From a virus, in IMG/VR virus record IMGVR_UViG_3300035703_000045, positions 1 through 64,000 of that record: a stretch of 64,000 nt of DNA; one strand, 5' to 3'. The position numbers and the translations under genes were made by a program. A model generated the notes under the pieces. It ran no database searches and was not told the origin of the DNA. It was given only the letters and a program-made list of their open reading frames with translations. How positions within the stretch are numbered: position 1 is the first letter of the stretch; each line of letters opens with the position of its first letter. This document shows positions 6,544-14,231 of the stretch, in pieces.

Positions 6544-8181
6544 TTATTTTACAATTCCGTGCTTTGCAATTATTTGATCAATTTTAGAACGAGTTGCTTC
6601 TGCATGCTCTTCTTTAAAACCTTTTGGTAATTCTGGAAGTTGAGCACCAGACTGACGAGCAAGACCGTAGGCTTTTGCGTACTCAATCTTTTTATCGTAC
6701 ACTAATTTGTCAATCCATTTAGAAATCTCTGGGTGTAGTTCCCCAGATTGGCTCATTCCTGCTATTTCATCACGTTTTGCTTTTTCAGCAGTATGCGCTT
6801 TCAATCTGTCACGAAGGTCTTCTCCTCGTGTGTCCTCATACTTAAACCTTGTTTTACCACCATGAGGATCTTTTACTACGGACATTCCACGTTTATTGAC
6901 ATACCGTTCTCGGGCAAGCACATGTTGATTTCGTGCTTGGCGTTCAATAGTGTGTTCAAACGGTACTTCTGTCCGTGCTCCAGCCAGTAACGCTTCACCA
7001 CGGGGAGACCTAGCAATAGGTGCTCCCGCTGGATTACCAAAGCGGTCAATATCTGGTGCAATGTCTGGGAATAGGGACTGTTGGATATGGTCCCCTTCAA
7101 CCGCTTTGATACGGTTTTGATATTCCGTTTCATGAGGAAGGTCAGTATGTCCCATTTCTTTTTGCAGTAGGTGGGTTGTCATACGATGTATGGCAGATGT
7201 GTCTCGTCTTGGGTTACGCTTACCCTCTAAATTAAGATCGTCCCTTAAAGTACCTGCTAAACGGGTTGCTTCAAGGATAAGGGAAGCAGGAACAACTTTT
7301 CCTGTTTGGTGTGAATAGTCAAAAGCCGTTTGATATGCCTGTGCCGCATCATCGCCACCAACACTTCTAAAAAAGTCAGGACTGTACATGGTATTAAAAT
7401 TACCTTTGCCCTGATACTTAGTACGATACCCCTCGGCAGATCCCTCGGTAATGGGGGTAGCGTTAAAGTGAATTGAGGGTGCTTCTAACTCACGGTAGCG
7501 ACCAGTATCAAAGTGTGCGTATCGGCTAAGGTTTTTACGACCAGATTTTCTAATGGCACTTCTGTCTGGGTTTGTAAATAAAACACCTATACCGCCGTCC
7601 ATAGATTTTGGTGCCTCTAGGTCTGGGGCATTCGCATCATTTTCCCAGATCCTTCTATGTACTTTATGTAATTCTAATTCTAATTGTGATTGGCTTAAGT
7701 CGTGTTGAAGAACGTGCGCTAATTCGTGAACCATGACGGCACGGCGGCTTTCCATAGGAAGGCTTGATTTGTAGGTGACCTCTCCACTTGTTATGTCGTG
7801 GGTGCCACCTACACCCTTAGTTAACGAACTAAAAAAGCCTTTTCCTGAATCAGATACAACAACTGACCCAGCACGTTGTAAATCAGTAACAGGCATATCT
7901 GACAGCCTTAACATGTTTACAACATCATTAGTTGGTTCTGAAAACGAACTACGTTTTCCACGACTCATATTTAAGTTATCGTGGAATAACTCACGAGACA
8001 TGGCCTTACCTAATTGATTTCTATACAAAGAGTTAAACCTATCTCCATATAGATAGTTTTCTTTGATAGTAGATATGCGGAAGTCTTTTTCTGCTTTATC
8101 TAAGTCAACGCCCGGAAGGGTCAATTGGTCAGGATTGTCACCGGGATTACGAGTAATTGAAAATTGTTTACTTAATTCCAT
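6544..8181 (-). CDS. Large protein with HExxH metallopeptidase motif (polyvalent-protein-like)
   Basis: 545 residues. VMVHELAHVLQHD at 150-161 is a zincin signature (H152, E153, H156), and the HELAHVxQ form resembles DUF4157-like and MPTase-PolyVal domains. A downstream TEGSAEGYRTKY (near residue 245) could supply the third ligand. The remainder is helical and charged, with no second domain that I can name. The N-terminus carries NPGDNPDQLTLPG, nearly shared with the ParB-like protein two genes upstream. It sits among ADP-ribosyltransferase-like genes. Inference: an effector acting on host proteins, possibly delivered with the DNA. An inactive structural relative is the alternative. Confidence 0.55.
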   Translation of the reverse strand: MELSKQFSITRNPGDNPDQLTLPGVDLDKAEKDFRISTIKENYLYGDRFNSLYRNQLGKAMSRELFHDNLNMSRGKRSSFSEPTNDVVNMLRLSDMPVTDLQRAGSVVVSDSGKGFFSSLTKGVGGTHDITSGEVTYKSSLPMESRRAVMVHELAHVLQHDLSQSQLELELHKVHRRIWENDANAPDLEAPKSMDGGIGVLFTNPDRSAIRKSGRKNLSRYAHFDTGRYRELEAPSIHFNATPITEGSAEGYRTKYQGKGNFNTMYSPDFFRSVGGDDAAQAYQTAFDYSHQTGKVVPASLILEATRLAGTLRDDLNLEGKRNPRRDTSAIHRMTTHLLQKEMGHTDLPHETEYQNRIKAVEGDHIQQSLFPDIAPDIDRFGNPAGAPIARSPRGEALLAGARTEVPFEHTIERQARNQHVLARERYVNKRGMSVVKDPHGGKTRFKYEDTRGEDLRDRLKAHTAEKAKRDEIAGMSQSGELHPEISKWIDKLVYDKKIEYAKAYGLARQSGAQLPELPKGFKEEHAEATRSKIDQIIAKHGIVK

Positions 8182-8218
8182 TACAATCCCTTACTAACCG
8201 AGGTACCTATAGGATACA

Positions 8219-8743
8219 TCATGAAAATGATGGATTATCCCCTAGACCTTCAAACAACCTTTGGTTCCAACCTTCTGGTCCTCTGAGGTCCATCTTTCCT
8301 TCCCTTGCATACACTAACTGCGCTCGTAAAGGATGGGAGAACCTAAAACTAGGTGCCATGAACTCATCGTCATTCTGAGGCTCATTTTGAAGGTTTAAAA
8401 GATGCTCAGGGGTTGCACGAGGACCATGAATGTTTTTGTCTACCATCCAATGACCCTCAGTCGGGGTAACCCTATAAACATACAAAGACTTTGGTAATCC
8501 ATTGCGACGTGGATAGTTAGCATGAGCCGCCCAAGAAATAGCGGTTCCAAGGTGACTAGTAGCATAGTTGAAGTTCTTACTCATATCCCATATAGGTTTT
8601 GAGGAACTTCTGTAGTCAATGTGTGTCAGATTTGGTTGATCAGTACCATGGTACAAATCACCAAACTGGTCTAGCGACACGGTGGTGTTGTTAGTGAGCC
8701 TTCCTTCTGGGGTAACTCCAAGGTAAAGTAGGGGATTTTTCAT
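8219..8743 (-). CDS. Arr-like ADP-ribosyltransferase
   Basis: 174 residues. The order of motifs matches rifampin-ADP-ribosyltransferase-type folds: LYHGT (H32), NYATSHLGTAISWAAHA (Y60, the Y-x-T...A-I-x-W-A pattern), then YVYRVTPTEGHWMVDKNI (D102). NAD+ would be the donor; the acceptor is unknown. A leading block of about 28 residues precedes the first motif. The gene ends 37 bp before the metallopeptidase-like gene and abuts the ParB-like gene. It may be a drug-resistance-type enzyme, but with four related neighbours a phage effector is likelier. Confidence 0.65.
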   Translation of the reverse strand: MKNPLLYLGVTPEGRLTNNTTVSLDQFGDLYHGTDQPNLTHIDYRSSSKPIWDMSKNFNYATSHLGTAISWAAHANYPRRNGLPKSLYVYRVTPTEGHWMVDKNIHGPRATPEHLLNLQNEPQNDDEFMAPSFRFSHPLRAQLVYAREGKMDLRGPEGWNQRLFEGLGDNPSFS

Positions 8744-9280
8744 TTAGCGCACGTCCCCTAAGTTTGGAAGGTTATCAAAGGTTGTTGGAATAATTGGTCG
8801 CCTTCCCCGATAGTCGTACTCTCCGATAGTTCTAATGTCGTGTTTTGGATCAAAGCGGTCGTACACCAATGGTAGGTATATATCATGGCCTTGTTGCTCT
8901 AAATCAAAAGCCGCCGCAAAACGATGATGACCATTACCCATTTGGAAGTGACGAATACGGCTCATACTTGTTTGTTCTGGGGTCATATACGCCCGTGCTT
9001 TAGGACCGGGGGGCATAAGAACAATAGGTGTTTTAATTCCTTCTAACCGTACGCTATCAACCAGTCCAGAGCGATGTGCTTCTTCTAGTTTTGTTTTATG
9101 TAGTTTTGACGTAGCGTAGCGTTCAGGGGTAATTTCATCCCACTCAAGTTCATTTGAATCTAGGAAACCCCTAAGACGACCTAGTATTTCTGATGGTCGT
9201 GAAAATAACCTTAATTGGTCTGGGTTAGATCCGGGGTCACTACTTAATAGTTGGGGATTAATATGTTCAAATGCGCTCAT
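8744..9280 (-). CDS. ParB/Srx-like domain protein
   Basis: 178 residues. GIKTPIVLMPPG (about 81-92) followed by FQMGNGHHRFAAAFDLEQQG (112-131) is the ParB N-terminal pattern, where the box II G-x-x-R is GHHR here. Such domains bind CTP or act as nuclease or phosphoryl-transfer folds; no HTH is visible, so classical partitioning is unlikely. The N-terminus has DPGSNPDQLRLF, matching the tag on the metallopeptidase-like protein. It lies between two ART-like genes with no or 6-bp gaps. Confidence 0.6.
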   Translation of the reverse strand: MSAFEHINPQLLSSDPGSNPDQLRLFSRPSEILGRLRGFLDSNELEWDEITPERYATSKLHKTKLEEAHRSGLVDSVRLEGIKTPIVLMPPGPKARAYMTPEQTSMSRIRHFQMGNGHHRFAAAFDLEQQGHDIYLPLVYDRFDPKHDIRTIGEYDYRGRRPIIPTTFDNLPNLGDVR

Positions 9281-9286
9281 ACAGAC

Positions 9287-9730
9287 CTACTTAAATTGAG
9301 ACATATAGTCGTTGTACGTCTGGATATCCTCGTCCGTTACGCCTTCCTTACTCACCAGTAGTCGGGCAGGGAAGTTACCAACCACACGAGCACCACTGGC
9401 ATGGCGTGAGTCTGAAATTATGGCATGTCTTGATGAGGTGTCTCTTAGAAGGCGACCAGATGGTTCAACCACATGGATGAACCCTGAAGGAACTGTACTT
9501 TCATTTGCAGAGTCTTCAGGAGTCCATGCGTATTGTAGTGCCGTGATGGGGTGGGGTGTCATGTAAATACGATTGGGCTTATACCCTGTATTTGCCATAT
9601 CACGGGCTTTGATATGTTCTGGAGTACTGACCTTTAGAGCAGGAAGAACCGGCTCACCTACTGGGATACGAATTGGTGACCCGTGTAGCAAATATTTAAA
9701 CTGTGAACTAAGACTTCCTGATGCACTCAT
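9287..9730 (-). CDS. Arr-like ADP-ribosyltransferase paralogue
   Basis: 147 residues. It shows YLLHGSP (H16), RIYMTPHPITALQYAW (Y56) and GFIHVVEPSGRLLRDTS (D97), the same three-step pattern as the 174-aa neighbour but with low overall identity. The N-terminus MSASGSLSSQF resembles MSAKNSLGDQF of the next gene upstream, with which it overlaps by 4 bp. Acceptor unknown. Confidence 0.6.
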   Translation of the reverse strand: MSASGSLSSQFKYLLHGSPIRIPVGEPVLPALKVSTPEHIKARDMANTGYKPNRIYMTPHPITALQYAWTPEDSANESTVPSGFIHVVEPSGRLLRDTSSRHAIISDSRHASGARVVGNFPARLLVSKEGVTDEDIQTYNDYMSQFK

Positions 9731-10209
9731 CCGTTATCTACTTTTTCCATACCAGCGTAACGAACTAGTCCATTTTTGACGGAATCTTTATGGAATATGT
9801 GAGAGATACTTCCGTAGTCTTCTACAGAGTTACGAAACTTAATTGCTGAAGTTGGGTTAACTAAAGAAACATCCGCTGGTTGTGTTTCCCACAATTCAGG
9901 TTGTTCACCACTTTTAAGTCCTAGTGGAGTATCACCTGATTGCATCATGTCGTCACCCCATAGTTCGGGGCGAACCATAGATACAGGAATGTCGTATTTA
10001 TGAATGTAATTTCTGCTAATTAACGACTTAGCCGCCGCTTCCGTACCAGCATAAATAAATCTGCCCTGTGGATTACTCTGAGTTAAGTGACCACTTTTTC
10101 TTATTTTCTGTGCATAGTCATCACTATCTTGCTCATGCACAGGTAGTGGACTATCAGAACTATGGAATACCCGAACGAACTGATCTCCAAGAGAGTTTTT
10201 AGCCGACAT
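9727..10209 (-). CDS. ART-like protein of the VED-GS subfamily
   Basis: 160 residues. VRVFHSSD (H16) and FIYAGTEAAAKSLI (Y53) are followed by IHKYDIPVSMVRPELWGDD and a C-terminal RNSVEDYGSISHIFHK. The last block is shared with two genes further upstream, defining a three-member subfamily. The N-terminal half fits an ADP-ribosyltransferase-like fold. The E in VED might be catalytic, but this is inference; loss of activity is possible. Confidence 0.5.
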   Translation of the reverse strand: MSAKNSLGDQFVRVFHSSDSPLPVHEQDSDDYAQKIRKSGHLTQSNPQGRFIYAGTEAAAKSLISRNYIHKYDIPVSMVRPELWGDDMMQSGDTPLGLKSGEQPELWETQPADVSLVNPTSAIKFRNSVEDYGSISHIFHKDSVKNGLVRYAGMEKVDNG

Positions 10210-10238
10210 CAGTCCCCCATAGACTGTAGTGCTACAAA

Positions 10239-10652
10239 TCAGTAGTTGTAGTCACTACGGTTGCGGATGGCCTCATTAAGGTCTTCTTTAGCCAGTGTGA
10301 CATTCTCACCCCGGTTCCGGGCGGCACGGTACCGATCAAGCATTGGCTGAGTATGGTACTCACTGATGTCATCATCATTTGTGACAGGAACCTTATCGCC
10401 ACCACCGGGGTAGTACGAGGGAAGCGAGTGCTTGCTGTGGAATTCTTCTACTGGGCCGTAGTCTGAAGGAGCAGGCATGTCATTCTCTTCGTACCAATCA
10501 TAATCCTCATGGAGACTCATTGCTGACTCGTTAAAGTAGTTAGCCAGAACACGAGAAAGACGTGGTAGGTCAGAACGACCAATATTCTTATTCATGTCGT
10601 GGGTTACCTTACCAGCGTGTAGGGGTCGGCCTCGGTGGTCGGATGCGGTCAT
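10239..10652 (-). CDS. Hypothetical acidic protein of the effector island
   Basis: 137 residues from the ATG at 10652, which has AAGGAG at 6-nt spacing (an in-frame TTG two codons earlier is worse placed). It is rich in D, E, Y and N (EDYDWYEENDMPAPSDYGPVEE). No domain recognised. An acidic surface could mimic DNA, but nothing else supports that. Confidence 0.5.
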   Translation of the reverse strand: MTASDHRGRPLHAGKVTHDMNKNIGRSDLPRLSRVLANYFNESAMSLHEDYDWYEENDMPAPSDYGPVEEFHSKHSLPSYYPGGGDKVPVTNDDDISEYHTQPMLDRYRAARNRGENVTLAKEDLNEAIRNRSDYNY

Positions 10653-10700
10653 ATTCAACTCCTTAATATTGAGTGCTCGGTCTATAATACACCAAATAAT

Positions 10701-11510
10701 TTAGTTGGGAAAATAACCTCTTGGATCAAGTTTAGCCCAAGTACCAGTTTCAAGATCTACAACATCATGAAAAGTCGTCTTGGGATTAACTGTATGACTA
10801 ACACCTAAAAATTGACCACTTAAATGATGTGGTTTATTTTGTCTGATACTAGATATTTCAGATTCTGGCATGTTAGTAATGAGTTCAGACAGACGTTCAG
10901 AAAGTTCAGGATTTGCGTTTCTTTTTCTATTGAATTCTCCAAAACGTGAATAAATATCGTCTCGTGCATGTAAAAATTTAAAATGTGAATCAGTATCGTG
11001 TGGATCCCAATGACTACTAAGAAGGTCTAGATTAAGTACCCGAGAATCTTTACTTGGTTCAAATACTGCCTTATCAATAGAACCATGCATTGCCTTATCA
11101 CCACTTGCGACTGTGCCAGAAAACGGTTTACGATGAGCGGCTTCATATACAAGGCTTCCATATGCGTCATCTTGTATGGCTTTTCGTAGTCCAACAGTCA
11201 TATTAGTGGGAAATACTGCCGCTTGAAGGATCGCTGATGGGTGAGAAAGCCCTTCTTCCCTCATATCAAAGCGTAGTGTGTCATCGGAGAATATATTTTT
11301 GTGTTTAGTTGGATCAATATTATATGATAATAGATCTTTTCCAATCATATGTGATATTTCTGATCCGGGCCTAATAAGGCCAGTACCCATATCAATACCA
11401 GCATTAAAATGAGACAACCTACGAATATGAAATTCAGGATCCCTTAAATTACCTAATCCTGATCTAAAACGAATATCAGATAAATTAGAGTTTCTAAGTA
11501 ATTCAGGCAT
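10701..11510 (-). CDS. Hypothetical protein of the effector island
   Basis: 269 residues, mixed alpha/beta, many His. A strong GGAGG ribosome site precedes the ATG. Notable segments are LSHFNAGIDMG, VYEAAHRKPFSG and GQFLGVSHTVNPKTTFHDVV. No family recognised. Its base composition is more AT-rich than its neighbours, perhaps indicating separate acquisition. Confidence 0.5.
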   Translation of the reverse strand: MPELLRNSNLSDIRFRSGLGNLRDPEFHIRRLSHFNAGIDMGTGLIRPGSEISHMIGKDLLSYNIDPTKHKNIFSDDTLRFDMREEGLSHPSAILQAAVFPTNMTVGLRKAIQDDAYGSLVYEAAHRKPFSGTVASGDKAMHGSIDKAVFEPSKDSRVLNLDLLSSHWDPHDTDSHFKFLHARDDIYSRFGEFNRKRNANPELSERLSELITNMPESEISSIRQNKPHHLSGQFLGVSHTVNPKTTFHDVVDLETGTWAKLDPRGYFPN

Positions 11511-11601
11511 ACAATCCTCCGAGTATATTCATTTTACTTTAAAATTGTGGTCATATACTACAAGATCTTTATTAGACGGCGATTTTTTGCACTTATACCT
11601 A

Positions 11602-12048
11602 TTAGTTGTCCCACAATGTGGGCTGGTACCTCCCGCCAGACATCACAGTTATAGCATTTGCAATGGCTTGACCGTCTTCTCCACGAAGTTCTTGGAATTG
11701 GGGACCAAGGTGCTTCACATGCTTACCTACAAAGTGGCTAGGGATAACATAGGAGGTAGAACCAACGTCCTCTACGGCGTTTGTGTACGGATAAATACGA
11801 TTAGTTTTGTGCTCAGGAACAATTTTTCCGCCCCTGTTGTATGGGTCTTCCCAATCCTTTACCCGTGAAGTAGGAGCAGTGTCGGGTATTTCATAGGCGT
11901 GTACCGTGGCGATGCCCCCAGACTCCTCCGCTTCATCTAAACGATCCTTAGCGGCCTTACGAGTACCGGCATGAAAGGTCTCTTGATCGTACTCATGGGG
12001 TGGTTTGGACTCAAATGTCCCGTGGTAGACGATCTTAGATGCGCTCAT
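11602..12048 (-). CDS. ART-like protein of the VED-GS subfamily
   Basis: 148 residues. IVYHGTFES (H9) and TFHAGTRKAAKDRLDEA are followed by TVHAYEIPD, with TNAVEDVGSTSYVIP near position 90-105. The Y of motif 2 is replaced by F or H, as in the 144-aa relative. This resembles the HGT...AGT..AA pattern of ART domains in phage polyvalent proteins. Function inferred only from this pattern. A 91-bp gap without a gene separates it from the 269-aa gene. Confidence 0.5.
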   Translation of the reverse strand: MSASKIVYHGTFESKPPHEYDQETFHAGTRKAAKDRLDEAEESGGIATVHAYEIPDTAPTSRVKDWEDPYNRGGKIVPEHKTNRIYPYTNAVEDVGSTSYVIPSHFVGKHVKHLGPQFQELRGEDGQAIANAITVMSGGRYQPTLWDN

Positions 12049-12051
12049 GGC

Positions 12052-12435
12052 TCAATCCTTGAACTGGTCGCCTAGATGTGCTCGTTTTTCCATCTCATTC
12101 ATACGCCAAGAACGTAATTGACGCTCATAATCAGTTGCATGGCTGTGGCGAGGACCAAAAGCGGCAGGAGTGATCTCATGGTCTCCCCGTCCCAGTGCCA
12201 TTGGGCCAGAGCCACGGGGGTCATCATGCAACCAACCTTCGGAAAATCCTAGATTTATGAATGGTCTAGGTCGTTCAATGCCTTCAACACCACCCACAAC
12301 CAATCCAGAGTCAGTTGGAGTCTCAAACCGATGGTGAGGAGTCTCTAATCTAAAGGAGCCAGAACGGATAGGAAGACCACATTCAGCACATGATGGCTGT
12401 ACTAACGTCGGATCTTCAATGGGGAAATCAGTCAT
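12052..12435 (-). CDS. Zinc-finger-like hypothetical protein
   Basis: 127 residues. SCAECGLPI near the N-terminus (C16, C19) and nearby HH could form a partial zinc site. The C-terminal half ends in a charged helix (ERQLRSWRMNEMEKRAHLG). The start codon is preceded by TATTATTGAGCC, the same leader found before the 144-aa gene, suggesting similar expression control. No family recognised. Confidence 0.5.
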   Translation of the reverse strand: MTDFPIEDPTLVQPSCAECGLPIRSGSFRLETPHHRFETPTDSGLVVGGVEGIERPRPFINLGFSEGWLHDDPRGSGPMALGRGDHEITPAAFGPRHSHATDYERQLRSWRMNEMEKRAHLGDQFKD

Positions 12436-12447
12436 GGCTCAATAATA
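12436..12447 (-). promoter_or_regulatory. TATTAT-type leader directly before ATG (copy 1)
   Basis: TATTATTGAGCC ends immediately before the ATG of the 127-aa gene. A -10-like TATTAT at 6 nt from the start codon would place the transcript start at or next to the A of ATG, as in leaderless actinobacterial mRNAs. No good -35 box was found. Confidence 0.4.
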
Positions 12448-12462
12448 CATTAGATTGTAAGG

Positions 12463-12897
12463 TCAGGATAAAGACATACCCATATACTTGATTTTATTAT
12501 CATTTATGTCTTTTTTATGCATAATGTAAGAAATACTGCCCTTATCTTCAACTTGGTTACGATACTGAAGTACTTCTCCGGGTTTAACGTCACGAGGTCT
12601 TACTGGAACTGTTTCCCACAAAGTGGGTCCACTTTTATCGGCAAGTTCCATAACTATGCGTGAGTCTCGTTCTGAGTCCGGGTCATGATCATCATCAGCC
12701 CAGATTTCAGGACGAAGCATACTTACAGGGATTCGGTAATGATGAATAACATCTCTACCTGACTCCATCATACGGTCAATTGCGGCTTGTTCAGTACCAG
12801 CAAAAACATGAGGATGACCATATCGTACATGGGGAGCATTGTTATCCATTGATGCGTGGTACACATCAATAAACTGTGGTCCGTCAGGTATTGGCAT
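12463..12897 (-). CDS. ART-like protein of the VED-GS subfamily, first gene of leftward operon
   Basis: 144 residues. It shows VYHASMD (H14), HVFAGTEQAAIDRM and VIHHYRIPVSMLRPEIWADD, then RNQVEDKGSISYIMHK. It is clearly paralogous to the 160-aa protein (shared blocks I-P-V-S-M-x-R-P-E and V-E-D-x-G-S-I-S). It is the first gene of the leftward operon next to the origin-like region and would enter the transcribed zone early. No Shine-Dalgarno is visible; a TATTAT box lies 6 nt before the ATG, so leaderless translation is possible. Confidence 0.55.
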   Translation of the reverse strand: MPIPDGPQFIDVYHASMDNNAPHVRYGHPHVFAGTEQAAIDRMMESGRDVIHHYRIPVSMLRPEIWADDDHDPDSERDSRIVMELADKSGPTLWETVPVRPRDVKPGEVLQYRNQVEDKGSISYIMHKKDINDNKIKYMGMSLS

Positions 12898-12909
12898 GGC
12901 TCAATAATA
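12898..12909 (-). promoter_or_regulatory. TATTAT-type leader directly before ATG (copy 2)
   Basis: Identical TATTATTGAGCC before the ATG of the 144-aa gene, with no Shine-Dalgarno. A 13-bp direct repeat (CAGAATAGGGCTA) follows further upstream, at about 12911 and 12954. Confidence 0.4.
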
Positions 12910-13021
12910 CCAGAATAGGGCTACATTTGACTTTTGGCAGGTTACCCCCATTGCAGAATAGGGCTATTGCGTAGTTTTGGTGTTATTGGGTGGTTGGCCC
13001 TGCACCATTCGCCGTGAAGCC

Positions 13022-13252
13022 TGTGGATTAACCATGGGGGGTGTGGATATCCCTGTGGATAATGCCGTTATCCACAGCCCTATCTGTGGATAAGTGGTGT
13101 AGTTATCCACATCCCTGTGGGCAATTCTGTGGATAAGTGGCTGTCAAGGGGCAATTGTGTGACATTTGTCATGTGGATAACCCCATTTCCTGTGGATAAC
13201 TATGTGGATAACCCCGAAACCCTGTGTATAACCCATTTCAGCCTGTGGATAA
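13022..13252. repeat. DnaA-box cluster (nine perfect boxes)
   Basis: Nine exact copies of TGTGGATAA/TTATCCACA lie at 13054, 13068(-), 13085, 13103(-), 13128, 13172, 13191, 13203 and 13244. Three one-mismatch relatives lie at 13022, 13042 and 13223. This is the consensus bacterial DnaA box. The density (nine in about 200 bp) equals or exceeds many chromosomal origins. It suggests recruitment or titration of host DnaA; an origin role is inference. Confidence 0.85.
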
Positions 13253-13685
13253 AGATACCCCAAGGGGTACCGTACGCTGGGGAAATGCAAAGTGGGCTTG
13301 TTCATTGACTTTCTGCACGATTTCAGTGCATTTGCCCTGCTCAGAGGCACATTTCGTTGTCCACAGCGATCTGTGGAAATCGCCGTAGAGCCGTTTGGAG
13401 GCTCTGGAGGGGGTGCAGTGCCCCGAAACGCTGGAGGCTGTCAGAGGGCGAAATAGGGGGCAATGAGAGGAAAGTGTCATAACGTGGCATCAGCCCTAGA
13501 AATGGGGCTATGGGTGAGACAAATGTCACAAGTGGGGGGTAGGTGCAGGTATTTGCACTATGCAATCAATCCCCCATCAACTATTTGTACTCTGCAATAG
13601 TTGCACCCTACAAGTATCCCCGTCGCATCCCCCCTATGACCCCCTCTGATATCCCATTCATATATATGTCCAATTTCCGATCCAG

Positions 13686-13717
13686 TTATCCACAGGGGGC
13701 GCAGAAAGTTATCCACA
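13686..13717 (-). repeat. Two further perfect DnaA boxes
   Basis: Exact TTATCCACA at 13686-13694 and 13709-13717, each followed by G. They lie about 430 bp from the main cluster, across a segment with tandem-like TGCAAT repeats that might be the unwinding element. Confidence 0.8.
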
Positions 13718-14054
13718 GACCCCGAATCGTCCCTACAGTGGCAGTGTGAGGTTCGCAGGGGTCACCATCGTCGGTGGCATCTCAGCATGCGTCCCTACCT
13801 CACGGTGATTCCCACCCTGCAAGGTCGCCACGCTCTCCGATGTCGCAAGTTTGACAGTGCGAGCACGACCGATGCCCCAGCGGTGCGCTGGCACGGATGG
13901 GAAGTCACCCCGTGATTACGAAATGCTCCGAACTGGGGGGATCAGAAGTTGGGCGGTCTAGCACCCGTCACCCCTGAATGCATAGCCAGTCCACCGGAGT
14001 ACGCATGCCAATTCCAACGGTCTCAGGTCTCAGGTCTCACAAGGCGCAAGGTCT

Positions 14055-14194
14055 CATCGTCCGTCCCCCATGTATGTGGGGGGCGATGGTCGCAGGGGTT
14101 CGCCCCGTAAAGCGACACCGTTGGGAGATGCCCCACTAGGGGGCGATTCATGAGGTGCGATCCCTCCTCCCAACACTGCTGACATCCCGTCAGC
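14055..14194 (+). ncRNA. Highly structured leader upstream of the early operon
   Basis: Four successive hairpins can be drawn. (a) About 14055-14087, CATCG..CCCCCA pairing with TGGGGGGCGATG. (b) 14089-14116, GTCGC AGGGG, loop TTCG, CCCC GTAAA GCGAC. (c) 14120-14174, GTTGGGAG with CTCCCAAC, enclosing GCCCC-ACTA-GGGGGC. (d) 14178-14194, GCTGAC ATCCC GTCAGC. The 17-bp palindrome (14196-14212) follows directly, 19 bp before the first ATG. It could be a regulatory 5' leader, a small RNA or an origin-associated structure. Its transcription is not demonstrated by the sequence. Confidence 0.5.
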
Positions 14195-14195
14195 C

Positions 14196-14212
14196 TGCGT
14201 TCCCGTAACGCA
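14196..14212. repeat. 17-bp early-operon palindrome, copy 1 (one mismatch)
   Basis: TGCGTTCCCGTAACGCA, differing from the consensus TGCGTTAC-S-GTAACGCA by one base. It ends 19 bp before the ATG of the HTH gene. Confidence 0.8.
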
Positions 14213-14231
14213 CCAACCCGAAAGGACAGCA

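Larger units (their letters stand above)
12898..14231. other. Non-coding strand-switch region, origin candidate
   Basis: About 1.3 kb between diverging operons without a convincing gene. From left to right it holds two CAGAATAGGGCTA repeats, a dense DnaA-box cluster (13022-13252), a palindromic GTGACATTTGTCA element at about 13158 with a reverse-complement match (GACAAATGTCAC) at about 13518, two imperfect direct repeats (ATTTGCACTATGCAAT and ATTTGTACTCTGCAAT, about 13552-13595), two more DnaA boxes (13686-13717), three GGTCTCA units (about 14024-14055) and a structured leader (14055-14212). Open frames inside it are short and lack ribosome sites. Confidence 0.7.

Noticed and set aside
8744-9280. 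ParB as a partition protein of a plasmid-like prophage
   Set aside because: No ParA-like gene, no HTH in the protein and no parS-like repeats; the genome is a lytic-type phage by visible content.
12954-13750. Short open frames among the DnaA boxes
   Set aside because: Low complexity, no ribosome site, cut across repeat boxes; the region is better read as non-coding.
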